From NCBI GenBank assembly GCA_030760725.1, contig JASWHV010000012.1, positions 82,162,968 through 82,226,967 on the forward strand: 64,000 nucleotides of DNA. The letters run 5' to 3'. This document shows, piece by piece, positions 44,618 through 54,729 of this stretch. Positions within the stretch are counted from its first letter, which is position 1. Each line of letters begins with the position of its first letter. The position numbers and the translations under genes are program-made. The DNA comes from Neostapfia colusana. Taxonomy: Eukaryota; Streptophyta; Magnoliopsida; Poales; Poaceae. Under the pieces are notes generated by a model, which did not search any database, was not told the origin of the DNA, and saw only the letters and a list, made by a program, of their open reading frames with translations.

Positions 44618-45464
44618 AGTGGTATCAGATTTCAGGTTTCTCTGTGAGAGATTTCCTTCTCCTTGTTCTTCATTTACCTACAGTCCACTTTTGCCTACAA
44701 AAGTTTGCTCTAAAAAAATCCTAAAAACACTTTGAGCCTTTTGCTTGGCTACTTAGCTCTCGACTTGTTGAATTCACGGTTGCCTTTTTGTGTCAAGTTG
44801 CTGGTACTAAGTTTTTCACCGCTAGAGTTTTGAGTTCGTGCCACTTTGTTCTCAGTCCATTTCTATTATCTACCCAAAGTTGAGAAAAAAGGCAAGTGCA
44901 AAAGAAAAGCTGCACGGATCAGCAAGAAAAAGGCACGTGCAAAAAGAAAAGCTGCACTGATTACAATCACAAAAAAAAGTTTCTAAGTACAAAAAAAGAG
45001 AGACAATTTGTGTAACATTTGTTTCATGTTTCGAAGTTCAACTTGCTGTTTTCAACGTTGTTGAAACACAACGGATCGGGCTGTTCGAACTTCCCTACCA
45101 TAGTAATCCAACGTCACGTGAAGTTACGGCTCACATCTCTAGTAAGGTTTGAGCTAGGACCAGCACAATACCATCGTGGAACGTTTATTCAACTTGTTGT
45201 GACTAATGTGGTACTAGCTATTCCTTTGCACAAATTGTGTCTAGCAGCCACCTACAGCTCCACAAAATTGTCTAGACACCATAAGGTTGTGCTGGCAGCC
45301 ACCGTTTGTTGTTGTTCTTGCTGATTGCCGGCGCCTCCTGCATCGTATGGTAAGAACTTGTAAGACCTTGATTTCTTGCTAGTGAGGAATTGTGCTGTCC
45401 TACCACCTCTTAGCAACTGTTAGGATTAATCTGCTTGCTGTTGTATTTCCTTTCTTTACTAACC
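44618..45464 (+). other. RLG-C2 leader with Met PBS
   Basis: TGGTATCAGA at 44620-44629 is the PBS, 2 bases after the LTR. The remaining leader up to the gag ATG has a two-copy repeat at about 44890-44980 (GGCAAGTGCAAAAGAAAAGC type) and no supported gene. Confidence 0.7.
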
Positions 45465-47230
45465 ATGTCAGCTGATGCGAATAAGACATCTCCACATTCA
45501 CCACGTACGAGGGGCATCATTCAGCATTTTGAACGCCAAGTAAAGCTACACACAGATGCTCTCAATGAGGATATTCAAGTCACCAATGAACGCATTGGTC
45601 AATTAGAGTCGACACAAATTTGCACCAACACCAAACTGACCACATTAGAAAGTACTGCTGGGGCTATTAACACTTCTCTTGCAGCAATCATTGAGCGATT
45701 GGAGAGGATGGAATAGGTTGGACGTGAAGAGAGGCAAAGACGTGTTGATGACAGCCACGACTCCGTTGGCAGTGCTGCAAGATATGACGAGGCGGAGTAT
45801 TCGGCGGACACCGAGCTTGATGATGGACCTTTCAGGTATCGACGGCAGCCACGTCGCGACCATCGTGGTATGGGTGGTCGAGCTCAACGACGCGAGGTAC
45901 GTGACAATGACGATTCCCTACGCAGCATTAAATTCTCCATACCACCTTTTGATGGTAAATATGATCCGAATGCATATCTGTCTTGGGAATTGTCAGTAGA
46001 TCAAAAATTTTCATGCCATGATTTCCCTGATGATAAAAAGGTTAGAGCTGCCACTAGTGAATTCACTGACTTTGCTTCTGTTTGGTGGCATGAATATCTA
46101 ACTAAAAATCCAGCTACCGTACCACAAACTTGGAATGCTTTGAAACGAATCATGCGTCGTCGTTTTGTTCCTTCCTATCATGCTCGTGACCTGTTGCATA
46201 AATTACAACAACTTAGGCAAGACAACAAATCTGTTGAGGAATACTATCAAGAACTTCAAATAGGCATGATGCGGTGTGGCCTAGTTGAAAATGAAGAGGC
46301 TGCAATGGCTAGATTTATGGGTGGTTTAACAAGAGAAATTCAGGACATATTGGCTTATAAGGAATACACTAACGTCACTCGATTATTCCATCTTGCTTGT
46401 AAGGCTGAAAGAGAAGTGCAGGGACGACGTACAAGAACTAACATTTCTGCAGGTCGAACTACCTCATGGCAGTTCCGCTCAAGTGCTGCTGGTACTAAGC
46501 ATGATTCTCCAGACGATGCTTCCAATGGGTTGCCCAGGACTACATCAAAATCAGCACCTTCGCGTGCAATCGAGACAACAAAAGGATCCACCCAAGTTGC
46601 AGCCAATACTTCTTCTTCCATTGCTTCTACCGAGAGAATAAAAGACATTCAATGCCTCCAGTGCAAGAGTTTTGGGCACCTACGAAGGGACTGCCCAAGC
46701 AAGCGTGTGCTGGTTGTACGAGAAAATGGTGAGTACTCATCCGCTAGTGATTTAGATAATGAAACATATGCCATGCTTCCTGCACAAGAAGCGGGAAAGA
46801 AGAATGATGATGAAGAGCACATTGGGGCTGATCATGCTGCCCACTATGAGAGTCTTGTTGTGAGGCGTGTCTTGAGTGCCCAAATGATCAAAGGTGAACA
46901 GAACCAGCGACACAATCTATTCCAAACTAAGTGAGTAGTTTTGGAACGATCGTGTTGCATTATTATTGATGGAGGAAGCTGCAACAATTTAGCAAGTGCT
47001 ACCATGATAGAAAAGCTTGGGATGACAACACTTCCACATCCACATCTCTACTACATCCAATGGTTCGTGTCAAATTTGCAATTGGTTCCTACCATGATTA
47101 CATTGATTGTGATGTGGTACCTATGCAAGCTTGTTCTATGCTATTTGGTCGACCTTGGCAATTTGATAAAGATACATTACATCATGGTAAATCAAATCAA
47201 TACTCTTTCATGCATCATGAGAAGAAACTA
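45465..47230 (+). pseudogene. RLG-C2 gag and protease (broken)
   Basis: Start ATG 45465 (MSADANKTSP); an earlier in-frame ATG at 45435 has no family support. One stop at 45714 interrupts an otherwise open gag to 46931: IPPFDGKYDPNAYLSWEL (near 45940), WWHEYL, CCHC zinc knuckle CLQCKSFGHLRRDC (near 46650). The stop at 46932 (TGA) matches a Cys codon in RLG-C3. The protease motif IIIDGGSCNNLA follows (near 46960). A 37-base deletion relative to RLG-C3 near 47063, between TGGTT repeats, shifts the frame. The coding sequence ends in the 3' LTR remnant. Confidence 0.88.
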
Positions 47231-47451
47231 TCGCTAAGGCGCAGCATCCTTGTGGTTGTTGTAGTCGGGTAGCACAACGTCGACCTCCACCCAAATCGTA
47301 GTTACCAGGAGACGGTGTAACTGTCGCTCAAGACGCCACACCATTCTGGTTGTGGTAGTCGGGCAGCCAACGTCGGCCTCCACCAAATTCGTTCATTACC
47401 AACATCTCTCATCGAAAGATAGAGCGTCCCCCGTACCCGTTGGGTTCATCA
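47228..47451 (+). repeat. RLG-C2 3' LTR, 5'-truncated
   Basis: 224 bases matching 44392-44617 of the 5' LTR. The junction with the protease region shares AACT (47228-47231), a microhomology consistent with end joining or template switching. Confidence 0.92.
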
Positions 47452-47456
47452 TATAT

Positions 47457-48087
47457 CACACATGAAATATACTATGTTGGTTAATTCTCCCGGTGGAGAG
47501 ATCAGAACTAATATAGTATGTCTAAAAGTAAACCTTAAAATAAGGGGGTATACTTCCTTGCCAACCTTATTGTCTTGGATTCTCAAGGGCTTGATATAAT
47601 ATTTGGAATGGATTGGTTAAGCAAGCATAACAGAGTGACCCAATGTGCTGAGAGGAGCGCGCAGTTGACAAACGAGCACGGTACTCGTATTGAGTTTGAG
47701 TCAGCCCAACCAGCAACCGAGAAGGCAACGTGAACCACGTCGAAGAAGCAACATTGGAAAGCATTTCGGTGGTTCAAGAATATTCGGACGTGTTTCACGT
47801 ATCCCAGCTCAAGAAGTGCTTAAGAGTACCGGAAGAACAAGTACCAATGGATGAGCTCGAGCTTCAAGAGGATCTGACCTATGTGGAGCACCCTGTCCGG
47901 ATTTTGGACGTGAAGGAAAGGGTCACGAGGAACAAAGTGATCCGTTGGTGCAAGGTACAATGGAGCCATCACACGGAAGCCGAAGCTACATGGGAACGTT
48001 AGGAAGACCTCAAGGCAGAATTCCCTCATCTATTCTCCACTCTATCGAATCTCGAGGGCGAGATTCAGTTTAAGGGGGATAGGTTTG
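47457..48087 (+). pseudogene. RLG-A3 protease remainder fused to integrase end and chromodomain
   Basis: Resumes the protease after the RLG-C2 insertion (VNSPGGEIRT near 47480, then frameshifts), reaches SVVQEYSDVF in the protease-RT linker, and passes directly into HVSQLKKCLR, which belongs to the integrase C-terminus. Both linkers contain a D-V-F codon stretch, so a roughly 2.6 kb pol segment was probably lost by recombination there. The chromodomain (about 47864-48030) shows TYVEHPVRILDVKERVTR, VQWSHH and EATWER. A TAG at 48000 interrupts it near the end. PPT TTAAGGGGGATAGG ends at about 48083. Confidence 0.85.
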
Positions 48088-48160
48088 TGTCGGTACCCTC
48101 AATATGGGGTACCCCCGCGCAAAGGGGGAACTGCCTAAGGACCTCGCCCTTCTCCGCAGG

Positions 48161-48597
48161 GAGAGCTCCGAAAGCGCCACGTGTCCAGCGGGGCCGGACA
48201 TCCCTCTTCTCAGAGGTAAGCTCCGGACCCGCCACGTGGCCAACTGAGCCGGTCCTCCCCCCTCCGCGGGGAGAGCTCCGAAGGCTCCACGTGTCCAGCA
48301 GGGCCGGACCTCACTCTCCTGAGAGGAGAGCTTCGGGCCCGCCATGTGGCCAGTAAAGCCGGACCTCCCCCCTCCGCGGGGAGAGCTCCGAAGGCTCCAC
48401 GTGTCCAGCAGGGCCGGACCTCCCTCTCCTCAGAGGAGAGCTCCGGGCCCGCCACGTGGCCAGCAGAGCCGGACCTCCCCCCTCCGCGGGGAGAGCTCCG
48501 AAGGCTCCACGTGTCCAGCGGGGCCGGACCTCCCTCTCCTCAGAGGAGAGCTCCGGGCCCGCCATGTGGCCAGCAGAGCCGTGCTGCCCACCCCCGC
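48161..48597 (+). repeat. Four-copy 110-base tandem repeat with two G-box half-units each
   Basis: Units start at 48161, 48271, 48381 and 48491 with GAGAGCTCCGAA. Each has CCACGTGTCC and, about 60 bases on, GCCACGTGGCC or a CATGTGG variant, separated by CTCCTCAGAG-type linkers. Homologous to the RLG-A array, but on the opposite strand relative to element transcription. Confidence 0.82.
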
Positions 48598-48970
48598 GCG
48601 GTAGGCGGCAAGAGTAAAGACGCACCATACCTTGCCCATACAAGGTATTCAAGACCCGCGCCTTCCCAAGGCGCGGAGACGCGGAGCACGCCTCTGTCAG
48701 GTGTCGTTGCGCCCAGTCACATCACAGTGAAGACTGGCGCGCTGCGTCAGATGCTGTACGCCAATAAACGCAGCGACAAAACATCCCCTGCCGCCACTGC
48801 CAACCACTATGACTAGCTTGCAGCATGGGCAGGTCGGCGGAACAAAGTCTCGGAAGCCCTCGCCAGAGACAACTACCGGCGTAACTGCAGATACGGTAGA
48901 TGGCAGGCAATCTCCCCGGGACCACCTGTCGGATCCCGTGCCCACCTTGTAAGCCACCCGAGCCTTGGAC

Positions 48971-48979
48971 TATAAAAGG
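48971..48979 (+). promoter_or_regulatory. TATA box of RLG-D LTR
   Basis: TATAAAAGG, about 370 bases after the tandem array. Confidence 0.6.
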
Positions 48980-49285
48980 CTCGGGTAGGCAAGGTTAGCA
49001 AGGGTTCGCACCTTAGCCATTTGACCTGAGGGTTCACCTTTTACACACTCTCACGCAGGCTTCCCTTCTGAGCACCAAGCAATACAACGAGCATCTCTGC
49101 TCACTGTGGACGTAGGGTTTTACGCTCCGGCGGCCTGAACCACGTAAAATTCTCTGTGTCAAGCTTCTCCCTCCATCGTCCCTAACGCGTAAGCTCTCCG
49201 TGAGTGACTAGTCCCTCCGAAAAAGAACCTCCACGGGCTGCCCAGAGCAGGCCCGGGGGAAGTGTCGGCTACACACTTCAACATT

Positions 49286-49303
49286 TGGCGCGCCAGGTAG
49301 GGG
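49286..49303 (+). other. Primer binding site of RLG-D
   Basis: TGGCGCGCCAGGTAGGGG, 2 bases after the LTR. The first ten bases are a perfect palindrome. It differs from the Met primer used by the other families here; I do not assign the tRNA with confidence. Confidence 0.75.
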
Positions 49304-49393
49304 GCTTTTCCCTTTCACGACGAGCTTTCACCGATGAAGATGACGAAGCTTCCTTCCGCGACAAGCTCTCCCCGCCCATGTTCATGACGAACG

Positions 49394-51057
49394 GTGACCA
49401 GCGGGGACTACGTCTCGACACACTCAGGACGGAGTGTGTCGGTACAAGCTGGAAGCCAGCAGCCGACTCCAGCAAGCCCAAGATCCACTGCAGCGCTGAG
49501 TGTGTCCCACAGGAGCACATTAGCTGCAACACGAGCGCTACTGCACAATCACCTGCTGGGGACCCGCCTTAGTCAGCGACCCAGCAGTGGATTCAGCGAC
49601 GTAGACCGTCTCGTCGTCGCTGCCGCCAACGCTCAGCTTCGGCGGGGACGACGTCCCAGTCAACCGGCTGTGTCGCTGACGCACACACCAACGGTTGATG
49701 GGCAGACGGCAGACTCCCGCTCCACCAGGCTCCCATCAGTGGACCTGAGGTCGGAGCTGGAACGACGCCACTTGGGCAAGGATGCCCGAGTGGTCATCGA
49801 GCGACGGCGAGAAAGGCGTCGCAACCAAGAGGCCGGCGACAGCATGTTAACCACCTCGACCCAGCCTGAGCCGCAGACGTTCACCACGCAATCTCTGCCC
49901 CAGGCATACGCCACGCAGCATATGCCCCAGCCATATGCCCTGCAAATGGCACCCCCGGTCTATGGCGCAGCCTTGCCCATACCGGGGTATAGGGTGCCAA
50001 CAGCGAACCAAGCGTTCGTGGCACCAACACCTGCAGCAACAGGAGCAGTATGTGCGGCCCTGGCGCCACCCCTTCGCTTCACGAAGTGGCCGCGCAAATC
50101 CGGCCGCACCTGCCCGAGAAGTACGATGGCAGCGTCAACCCGGCGGAGTTCCTCCAGATCTACTTCACCGCCATCCTTGCTGCAGGAGGGGACGAGACCG
50201 TCATGGCCAACTACTTCCCCGTCGCCTTGACCGGCCCAGCTTGGTCTTGGCTCATGAATCTCCCCCAGGGTTCCATAACCTCCTGGGGAGAGCTCTGCCG
50301 GCAGTTCACTGCAAACTTCGGCAGCTCCTACACCCGGCGTGGCACGGAGCTCGACCTCCATGCCATCCAACAACAGACTGGAGAGACGCTGCGCTCCTTC
50401 ATCCAGCGGTTCTCCCAGGTACAGAACACCATCTCGCACATCCAAAATGCTTCTGTGGTGGTGGCGTTCCGGCAGGGTGTACGGGATACAAATATGCTCG
50501 AGAAGCTCGCGACCAGAGAGGTTCGCGACGTCTCAGAGCTCTTCAGCCTGGCGGACAAGTGCGCCAGGGCAGCTGAAGGGCGGAAATGGCACTCACAGCC
50601 AGCCTCCGAATCAGGAGGACAGCCCGGATCTAGCGCTGCTTCCCATGGAAGCAGCAAGAAGATCAAGAACCGCGGCGGTCGCAAGATGAAACCACCGACC
50701 GCAGCTCCCGTTGCTGCAGCAGCAGCACCCAGTGGAGCTCGGGGGCCACGCCCCGACAAGAGGCAGCGGCGGTCACCAGCTCCAGATGGTGACCAAGGCG
50801 AGCCGTGCCCCGTGCACAACACCAGCAGCAATACTGCTGCTGAGTGCCGGGAGATTCAGAAGCTCGCGGAGCGCTTCTACAAGGGGAAGAAACCGCATGC
50901 GGACGCCCCTCCCTTCCGCCAAAGGGAGGGCAAGCAGAAGGTCGACACCCAAGACAACGTCGACCACCAGGTGGAGTTCCAGGAGCCTCAGCGCGCCGTG
51001 AAGGCGGTACACAACCATGAGGACTCCAGCTCCAGTGACGACGAGTCATGGCGGTAG
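49394..51057 (+). pseudogene. RLG-D gag (frameshifted)
   Basis: A long N-terminal part (Arg/Ser-rich, RSELERRHLGKDARVVIERR near 49755) in one frame is followed from about 50055 by the capsid-like core in another: PEKYDGSVNPAEFLQIY (about 50113), WSWLMNLPQGSI, SFIQRFSQVQNTI and FRQGVRDTNMLEKLA. The C-terminal part is basic and Ala-rich with a degenerate Cys-His element CPVHN...AAECREIQKLAERF (about 50808-50880), as seen in Tat-type Gag. It ends at a normal stop at 51055-51057. One frameshift near 50055 is the main lesion. The start is uncertain: other ATGs occur at 49204 and 49379. Confidence 0.8.
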
Positions 51058-51660
51058 CCCACTACGACTGCCCCAAAGATCTGTGGAGACTGCACTGCTG
51101 CGGTATCAGCCTTGGAAAAGCTCCGAGCAATTGCAGCAGCCCAAGCACCAACCCCCGGCGGTGCAGAACCGGGCCAGCTCCACCCGAGCGCACGTCTCCG
51201 TGCCTCGGCACGCCCAGGATCCGTCAACCTCCTGTCGGCCTGAGCCAATGGAAGAAGACATCCTGGGTCCCCCAAGAAGAGTCCGGGTCCGCCTACCTCT
51301 TGTCGGCCTGAGCCAATAGAGGAAGGTACCCCGGGGCTCCCGGGAGAAGCCATGCAGTACCAGCTCCGGCGTGAAGATATTGACCTCGTCGACGAGGCAC
51401 GATTACAAGCAACACTCCACAACGCATGGTCCCGGCTGGTGCTCCGGCGCTACCGCCAAAGGACCAAGCGCGTCTGGGAGCTACAAGAGGGCGACCTGGT
51501 GCCGCGGCGCACACTTTCTCGCGAAGGACCTATAAACTCTCCCCCAGCCGGGAAGGTCTCTTCCGAGTCACGAAAGTTGCCGCCCCATGTACATACGCCT
51601 CTCCACCAAGGATGGGATCCGCTCCCGAACCCTTGGAGCATGGAACATCACAGTAAGTTC
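51058..51660 (+). pseudogene. RLG-D pol remnant, integrase C-terminal part
   Basis: After gag about 270 bases hold a two-copy repeat (TCGGCCTGAGCCAATGGAAG near 51235 and 51303). The frame YQLRREDIDLVDEARLQATL...GDLVPR (about 51355-51505) resembles the C-terminal segment of gypsy integrases. Protease, RT, RNase H and the integrase core are absent, so about 3.5-4 kb is missing relative to a full element. Confidence 0.65.
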
Positions 51661-53013
51661 TATCCCCAGAGCATTAGTAGAACAGACTTTTTCCTTTCTG
51701 TAATAGATCCCATAGGCTCTAGGAACAGCACTCGGAGCAGCTAAGCCACAGGGGACGGCCTAGGGCTATGTTCAGCTTGGCCTAGTTCCGACTCCAAGCG
51801 CGTAGAGTCTTGCTTCCCTTCTTAATGGGGCGGGTCGTTGCCTCCATGTTCAGCCTGCCTTCCTCCTATGGGCATTTACACAGAAACCTATTCTACCACG
51901 CTCTTACTTATGTGCTCATTTAAATTACGCATTAATTTCTATGACCGCACTTTCTATGTATGTTCACCGTACATTTAGCTCCCCTTTCCCGCTCTCATCC
52001 ATAGTCAGCATTTGCTATCCTACCGAAGGCGGTTGCACTTGAGGCACTTGCCGATGGCCAGGGGGCCTTTCGGGCCTCCCCCAGTCAGGTGCTACGGTGC
52101 CAGTTGGTCACCTCCAAGAAAGGCCTGCGCTGTGCATGGGGGGTCCAGGGTGCATAGCCTGCTTTGCCTGGTTCTGACCCAAAGCGTGCGCGCCCTGTCC
52201 TTCGGAGGTCCAGGGGAGTACAGCCGCTTTTTCTGGTTCCGTACCGAAAGCCTGTACACTCTGCCTCCCCGGCGTTAGGTCCGGTACTAGGGGCCGGACG
52301 GTCGTACCCTGACCTCGGAGGGAGCCGGACCCCTGGCGCCTCGAGCACAGAATTGCCCAAGCCCCGTATACCGGACCAGGACCGTAAGCCAAATAAGACT
52401 AGGAGACAGGGAAGGGAAGGCCCTCGAGGAGAATTACGCTTCCTCTACTTGTGTGCAGGACCTCCAGGTTCAGCTACGGGAACCGCACAGGGAAGGGCCG
52501 GAGCTATCGACTACTCCAGCGCAAGACCGGAGGATCCGGACCTCGCCCCCTCCGCAGGGGCGGGTTCCAAAGTCCCCACATGTCCGGCGGGGCCGGAGCT
52601 CCCCTCTCCTCAGAGTGTAGCTCCGGGCCCGCCACATGGCCGGCAGAACCAGGCCTCGCCCCCTCCGCAGGGGTGAGCTTCGAAGGCTCCACATGTCCCG
52701 CGGGGTCGGACCTCCGCCTTCTGAGAGGAGAGCTCCGGACCCGCCACGTGGCCGGCAGATCTGGACCTCCCCGTTCTCACGGGGCGAGCTCCGAAGACCC
52801 CTTGGGCCCTTAACGCAATAAGGACCCGAGGAAGGTGTCTGTGCAAGACTTCAGGATTGGTGAAGACCTCCGAGGTCCTTGCGGAGCTAAGGACTCGGCC
52901 AGACCAAGCTAAGAAGAAGATGAGCGCGAACACAAGAAACAAAGGGTCTATTCATTCAAGGCTCCATGAGATGGACTACAGACTCGACAAAAGAAAAAGA
53001 AAAGATACAAGCC
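51661..53013 (+). repeat. RLG-D non-coding 3' region with tandem repeats
   Basis: No supported gene. Near 52139-52265 are two about 65-base copies of a GGTCCAGGG...TCTGGTTC unit. At about 52540-52800 there are 2.3 copies of the 110-base G-box-type unit of the LTR array; there most CACGTG cores are changed to CACATG, leaving one intact GCCACGTGGCC near 52743. Confidence 0.6.
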
Positions 53014-54150
53014 CTAGGATTCCCCTGGCTCGCGCTGGAACCTAGAGGCTACAAGGGCGGCCACATCCCCGACTTCAGCCCTGGCAGCTTCCTCCCGCTC
53101 CACGGCGGGGCCCTGCCTCACTGGCTCCAGCGAGGGGGAGGGATCCCGGCTCCAGAAGCACGCCAGCACGTGCGTAGCAACCTCCGTCACCAGGCCCCGT
53201 ACCTCTGCCTCAAGCTCACCGGCGACCACCGCTTCAATCCTGTCCAGCTTGGCGCCAATAGACTCGAGCGCAGGGATCACCTCGACCACCTTCTGCGTCG
53301 GAGCCACTGCCTTCACCGGGCTAAAACCAAGGGGGACCAGAGCGGACCATGCGTGGTCGACGAAGCTCCAAACCGCTTGGGCATTGGCGGACCGCGAGGC
53401 CTGGAGCTCCTCCATCTCGCGGCGGGCTGCCAACAAGGCATCACGACCCTACTCGGAGAATTCCTTCTCCTTGGCCGCCAGAGAGTCTTCCCGGAGCTGG
53501 AGACTCTGGGCAAGCCGCTCCAGCTCCGAAGCCCGGAAGTCGGCAGCCAGCTCCCAATCCAGGACAGCCTGACGCTCCCGGGAGACTTGCTCCTCCCTTG
53601 CGGCCAGATCTGCCTTCCGGGTCTCCAGCTCCTTAGCTCGGGCCCTCAGGTCACCCTCGCCAGCCGTCAACTGCGCGGTGACCTTCCTCGCTTCAGCCGC
53701 CACAGCTTGCTCCCGGTCCGCGAGGGCGAGCTCGTGGCGCGCCAGCTTCAGCCGCACCTCCTCCAAAGCAGAGAAGTTCGCCTCGACCCCGGCATGTGCC
53801 TCGAGCGCCTCCTGGTGGAGCCGCCGAGTCTCGGAGTCCAGGCGGTCGACGACCTTCTTCTGACGGTCAAGGAGCGCCTCCATGACATCGAGTGACGTCC
53901 GCCTCGAGTCAAGCTCCGCCCTGACCTCCTCGGTCCGCCCTCTCAAGAGGCGCCCAGCTGAGGAGGCGATCCCTCTCTCCTGCCTACTCCTCTCGTTCAC
54001 GGCCGAGCGCGGCCAGGACCTGCCGGACGCTCGTCTGGGCGAGCTTAAAAGCGTCCGCTAGGGGCAGCGGGGTGGCAGAGGCCGAAGCCGCGCCCCCAAC
54101 CTCCTCCATCACGTCGTCATGAGGAGGAGCTGACGCTTCGGCGACAGGGA
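53014..54150 (-). pseudogene. RLG-D antisense extra ORF, coiled-coil protein (broken)
   Basis: On the minus strand the frame 54000-53014 is open except for one TAG at 53451-53449. It encodes a long, highly charged coiled coil (EALLDRQKKVVDRLDSETRR, LARHELALADREQAVAAEAR, LETRKADLAAREEQVSRER), then EMEELQASRSANAQAVWSF and VIPALESIGAKLDRIEAVV. Upstream (54001-54150), SVRQVLAAL continues in another frame, so there is also a frameshift near 54000. Antisense ORFs of this type between pol and the 3' LTR are known in Tat-lineage elements; the function is unknown. Confidence 0.78.
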
Positions 54151-54156
54151 TCTACT

Positions 54157-54579
54157 CTACAGGCAAGGTTGATGATAGATTACACGGCTAATACTCCACG
54201 TGATCTTCATAGTACTCCTCTCCTGTTGCTGACGATGAAGTAATAATGCAAGTTTAAGTACATGATGTACTCAGCAAGTTTGGGAAAATATGATATGTAG
54301 CTCACAGCAAGGAAGGTATAAAAAGGCTCATTGCAGAAAAGAAAGTTTATTTCACAAACCATGATAAAAACAGCGACTAGCTTTAAATGAATGTAATCCC
54401 AACATGTTTTTAAACGTCAACATACCTCCATCATGATTCACCACTTTTCATGTCTCAACCAGATATTTATCTTGCTCATCTTTTCACATGCTCATGAATA
54501 CTATCTTGTATTCACTACCATCTCATCTCATATTCAATTCCGTCTCATACCGAGACCAAATCTCATTGCCATGACTCAA
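54157..54579 (-). repeat. RLG-A4 LTR fragment (minus strand)
   Basis: Matches 770-1150 of RLG-A1, both on the minus strand (ACTCCACGTG..TCTTCATAGTAC, AAAAAGGCTCATTGCAG, CTCGTATTCACTACC types). Cut on the left by the RLG-D junction and on the right by RLG-A5. No gene. Confidence 0.82.
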
Positions 54580-54729
54580 TGTGACACCCTTAATTTTGAT
54601 TTCTGCATGCATTCATGTTTTATATAGAGAAAACATTTTTAAAGAAGTAGGAACACAGAAAGAAAAAAAAAGATAGAAAAAAGGCAATTCCAGTTCGTCG
54701 AGGGGCGCCGAAGACAACTTCTCGCGGCC

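Larger units (their letters stand above)
43599..47451 (+). mobile_element. RLG-C2, CRM-like deletion derivative inserted in RLG-A3
   Basis: Complete 5' LTR (43599-44617), PBS, leader, gag-protease, then a jump directly into the last 224 bases of the 3' LTR (47228-47451). Flanked by CATAT (43594-43598) and TATAT (47452-47456), an imperfect 5-bp TSD. LTR ends are TGATG and CATCA, inverted repeats. The overlapping parts of the two LTRs differ by four transitions and one 2-base indel. All of RT, RNase H and integrase is missing. Confidence 0.9.
38462..48087 (+). mobile_element. RLG-A3, chromovirus with 5' LTR, broken gag-protease, deleted pol, no 3' LTR
   Basis: 5' LTR 38462-41830, PBS 41834, gag from 42276, protease split at 43598 by RLG-C2 (43599-47451), then protease remainder, chromodomain and PPT up to about 48085. 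RT, RNase H and most of integrase are deleted. The sequence expected after the PPT (its own 3' LTR) is replaced by the RLG-D LTR. Confidence 0.85.
48088..49283 (+). repeat. RLG-D 5' LTR
   Basis: 1196 bases, TGTCGGTACCC to TTCAACA. GGTACCC (48092) and GGGTACC (48107) form a potential hairpin at the start. Then a 110-base tandem array (48161-48597), a TATA box at 48971 and the leader. Directly preceded by the RLG-A3 PPT. Confidence 0.85.
48088..54156 (+). mobile_element. RLG-D, Tat-like Ty3/gypsy element lacking most of pol and its 3' LTR
   Basis: LTR 48088-49283, PBS TGGCGCGCCAGGTAGGGG, gag to 51057, a short integrase remnant (about 51330-51600), a long non-coding region with tandem repeats, and an antisense extra ORF (53014-54150). 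This layout, including an antisense ORF between pol and the 3' LTR, is known from Tat-lineage elements such as maize Grande. Truncated at about 54156 by an RLG-A fragment. Confidence 0.82.

Noticed and set aside
48161..48597. CRISPR-like array
   Set aside because: Units are contiguous degenerate tandem repeats without unique spacers, inside an LTR of a plant genome.
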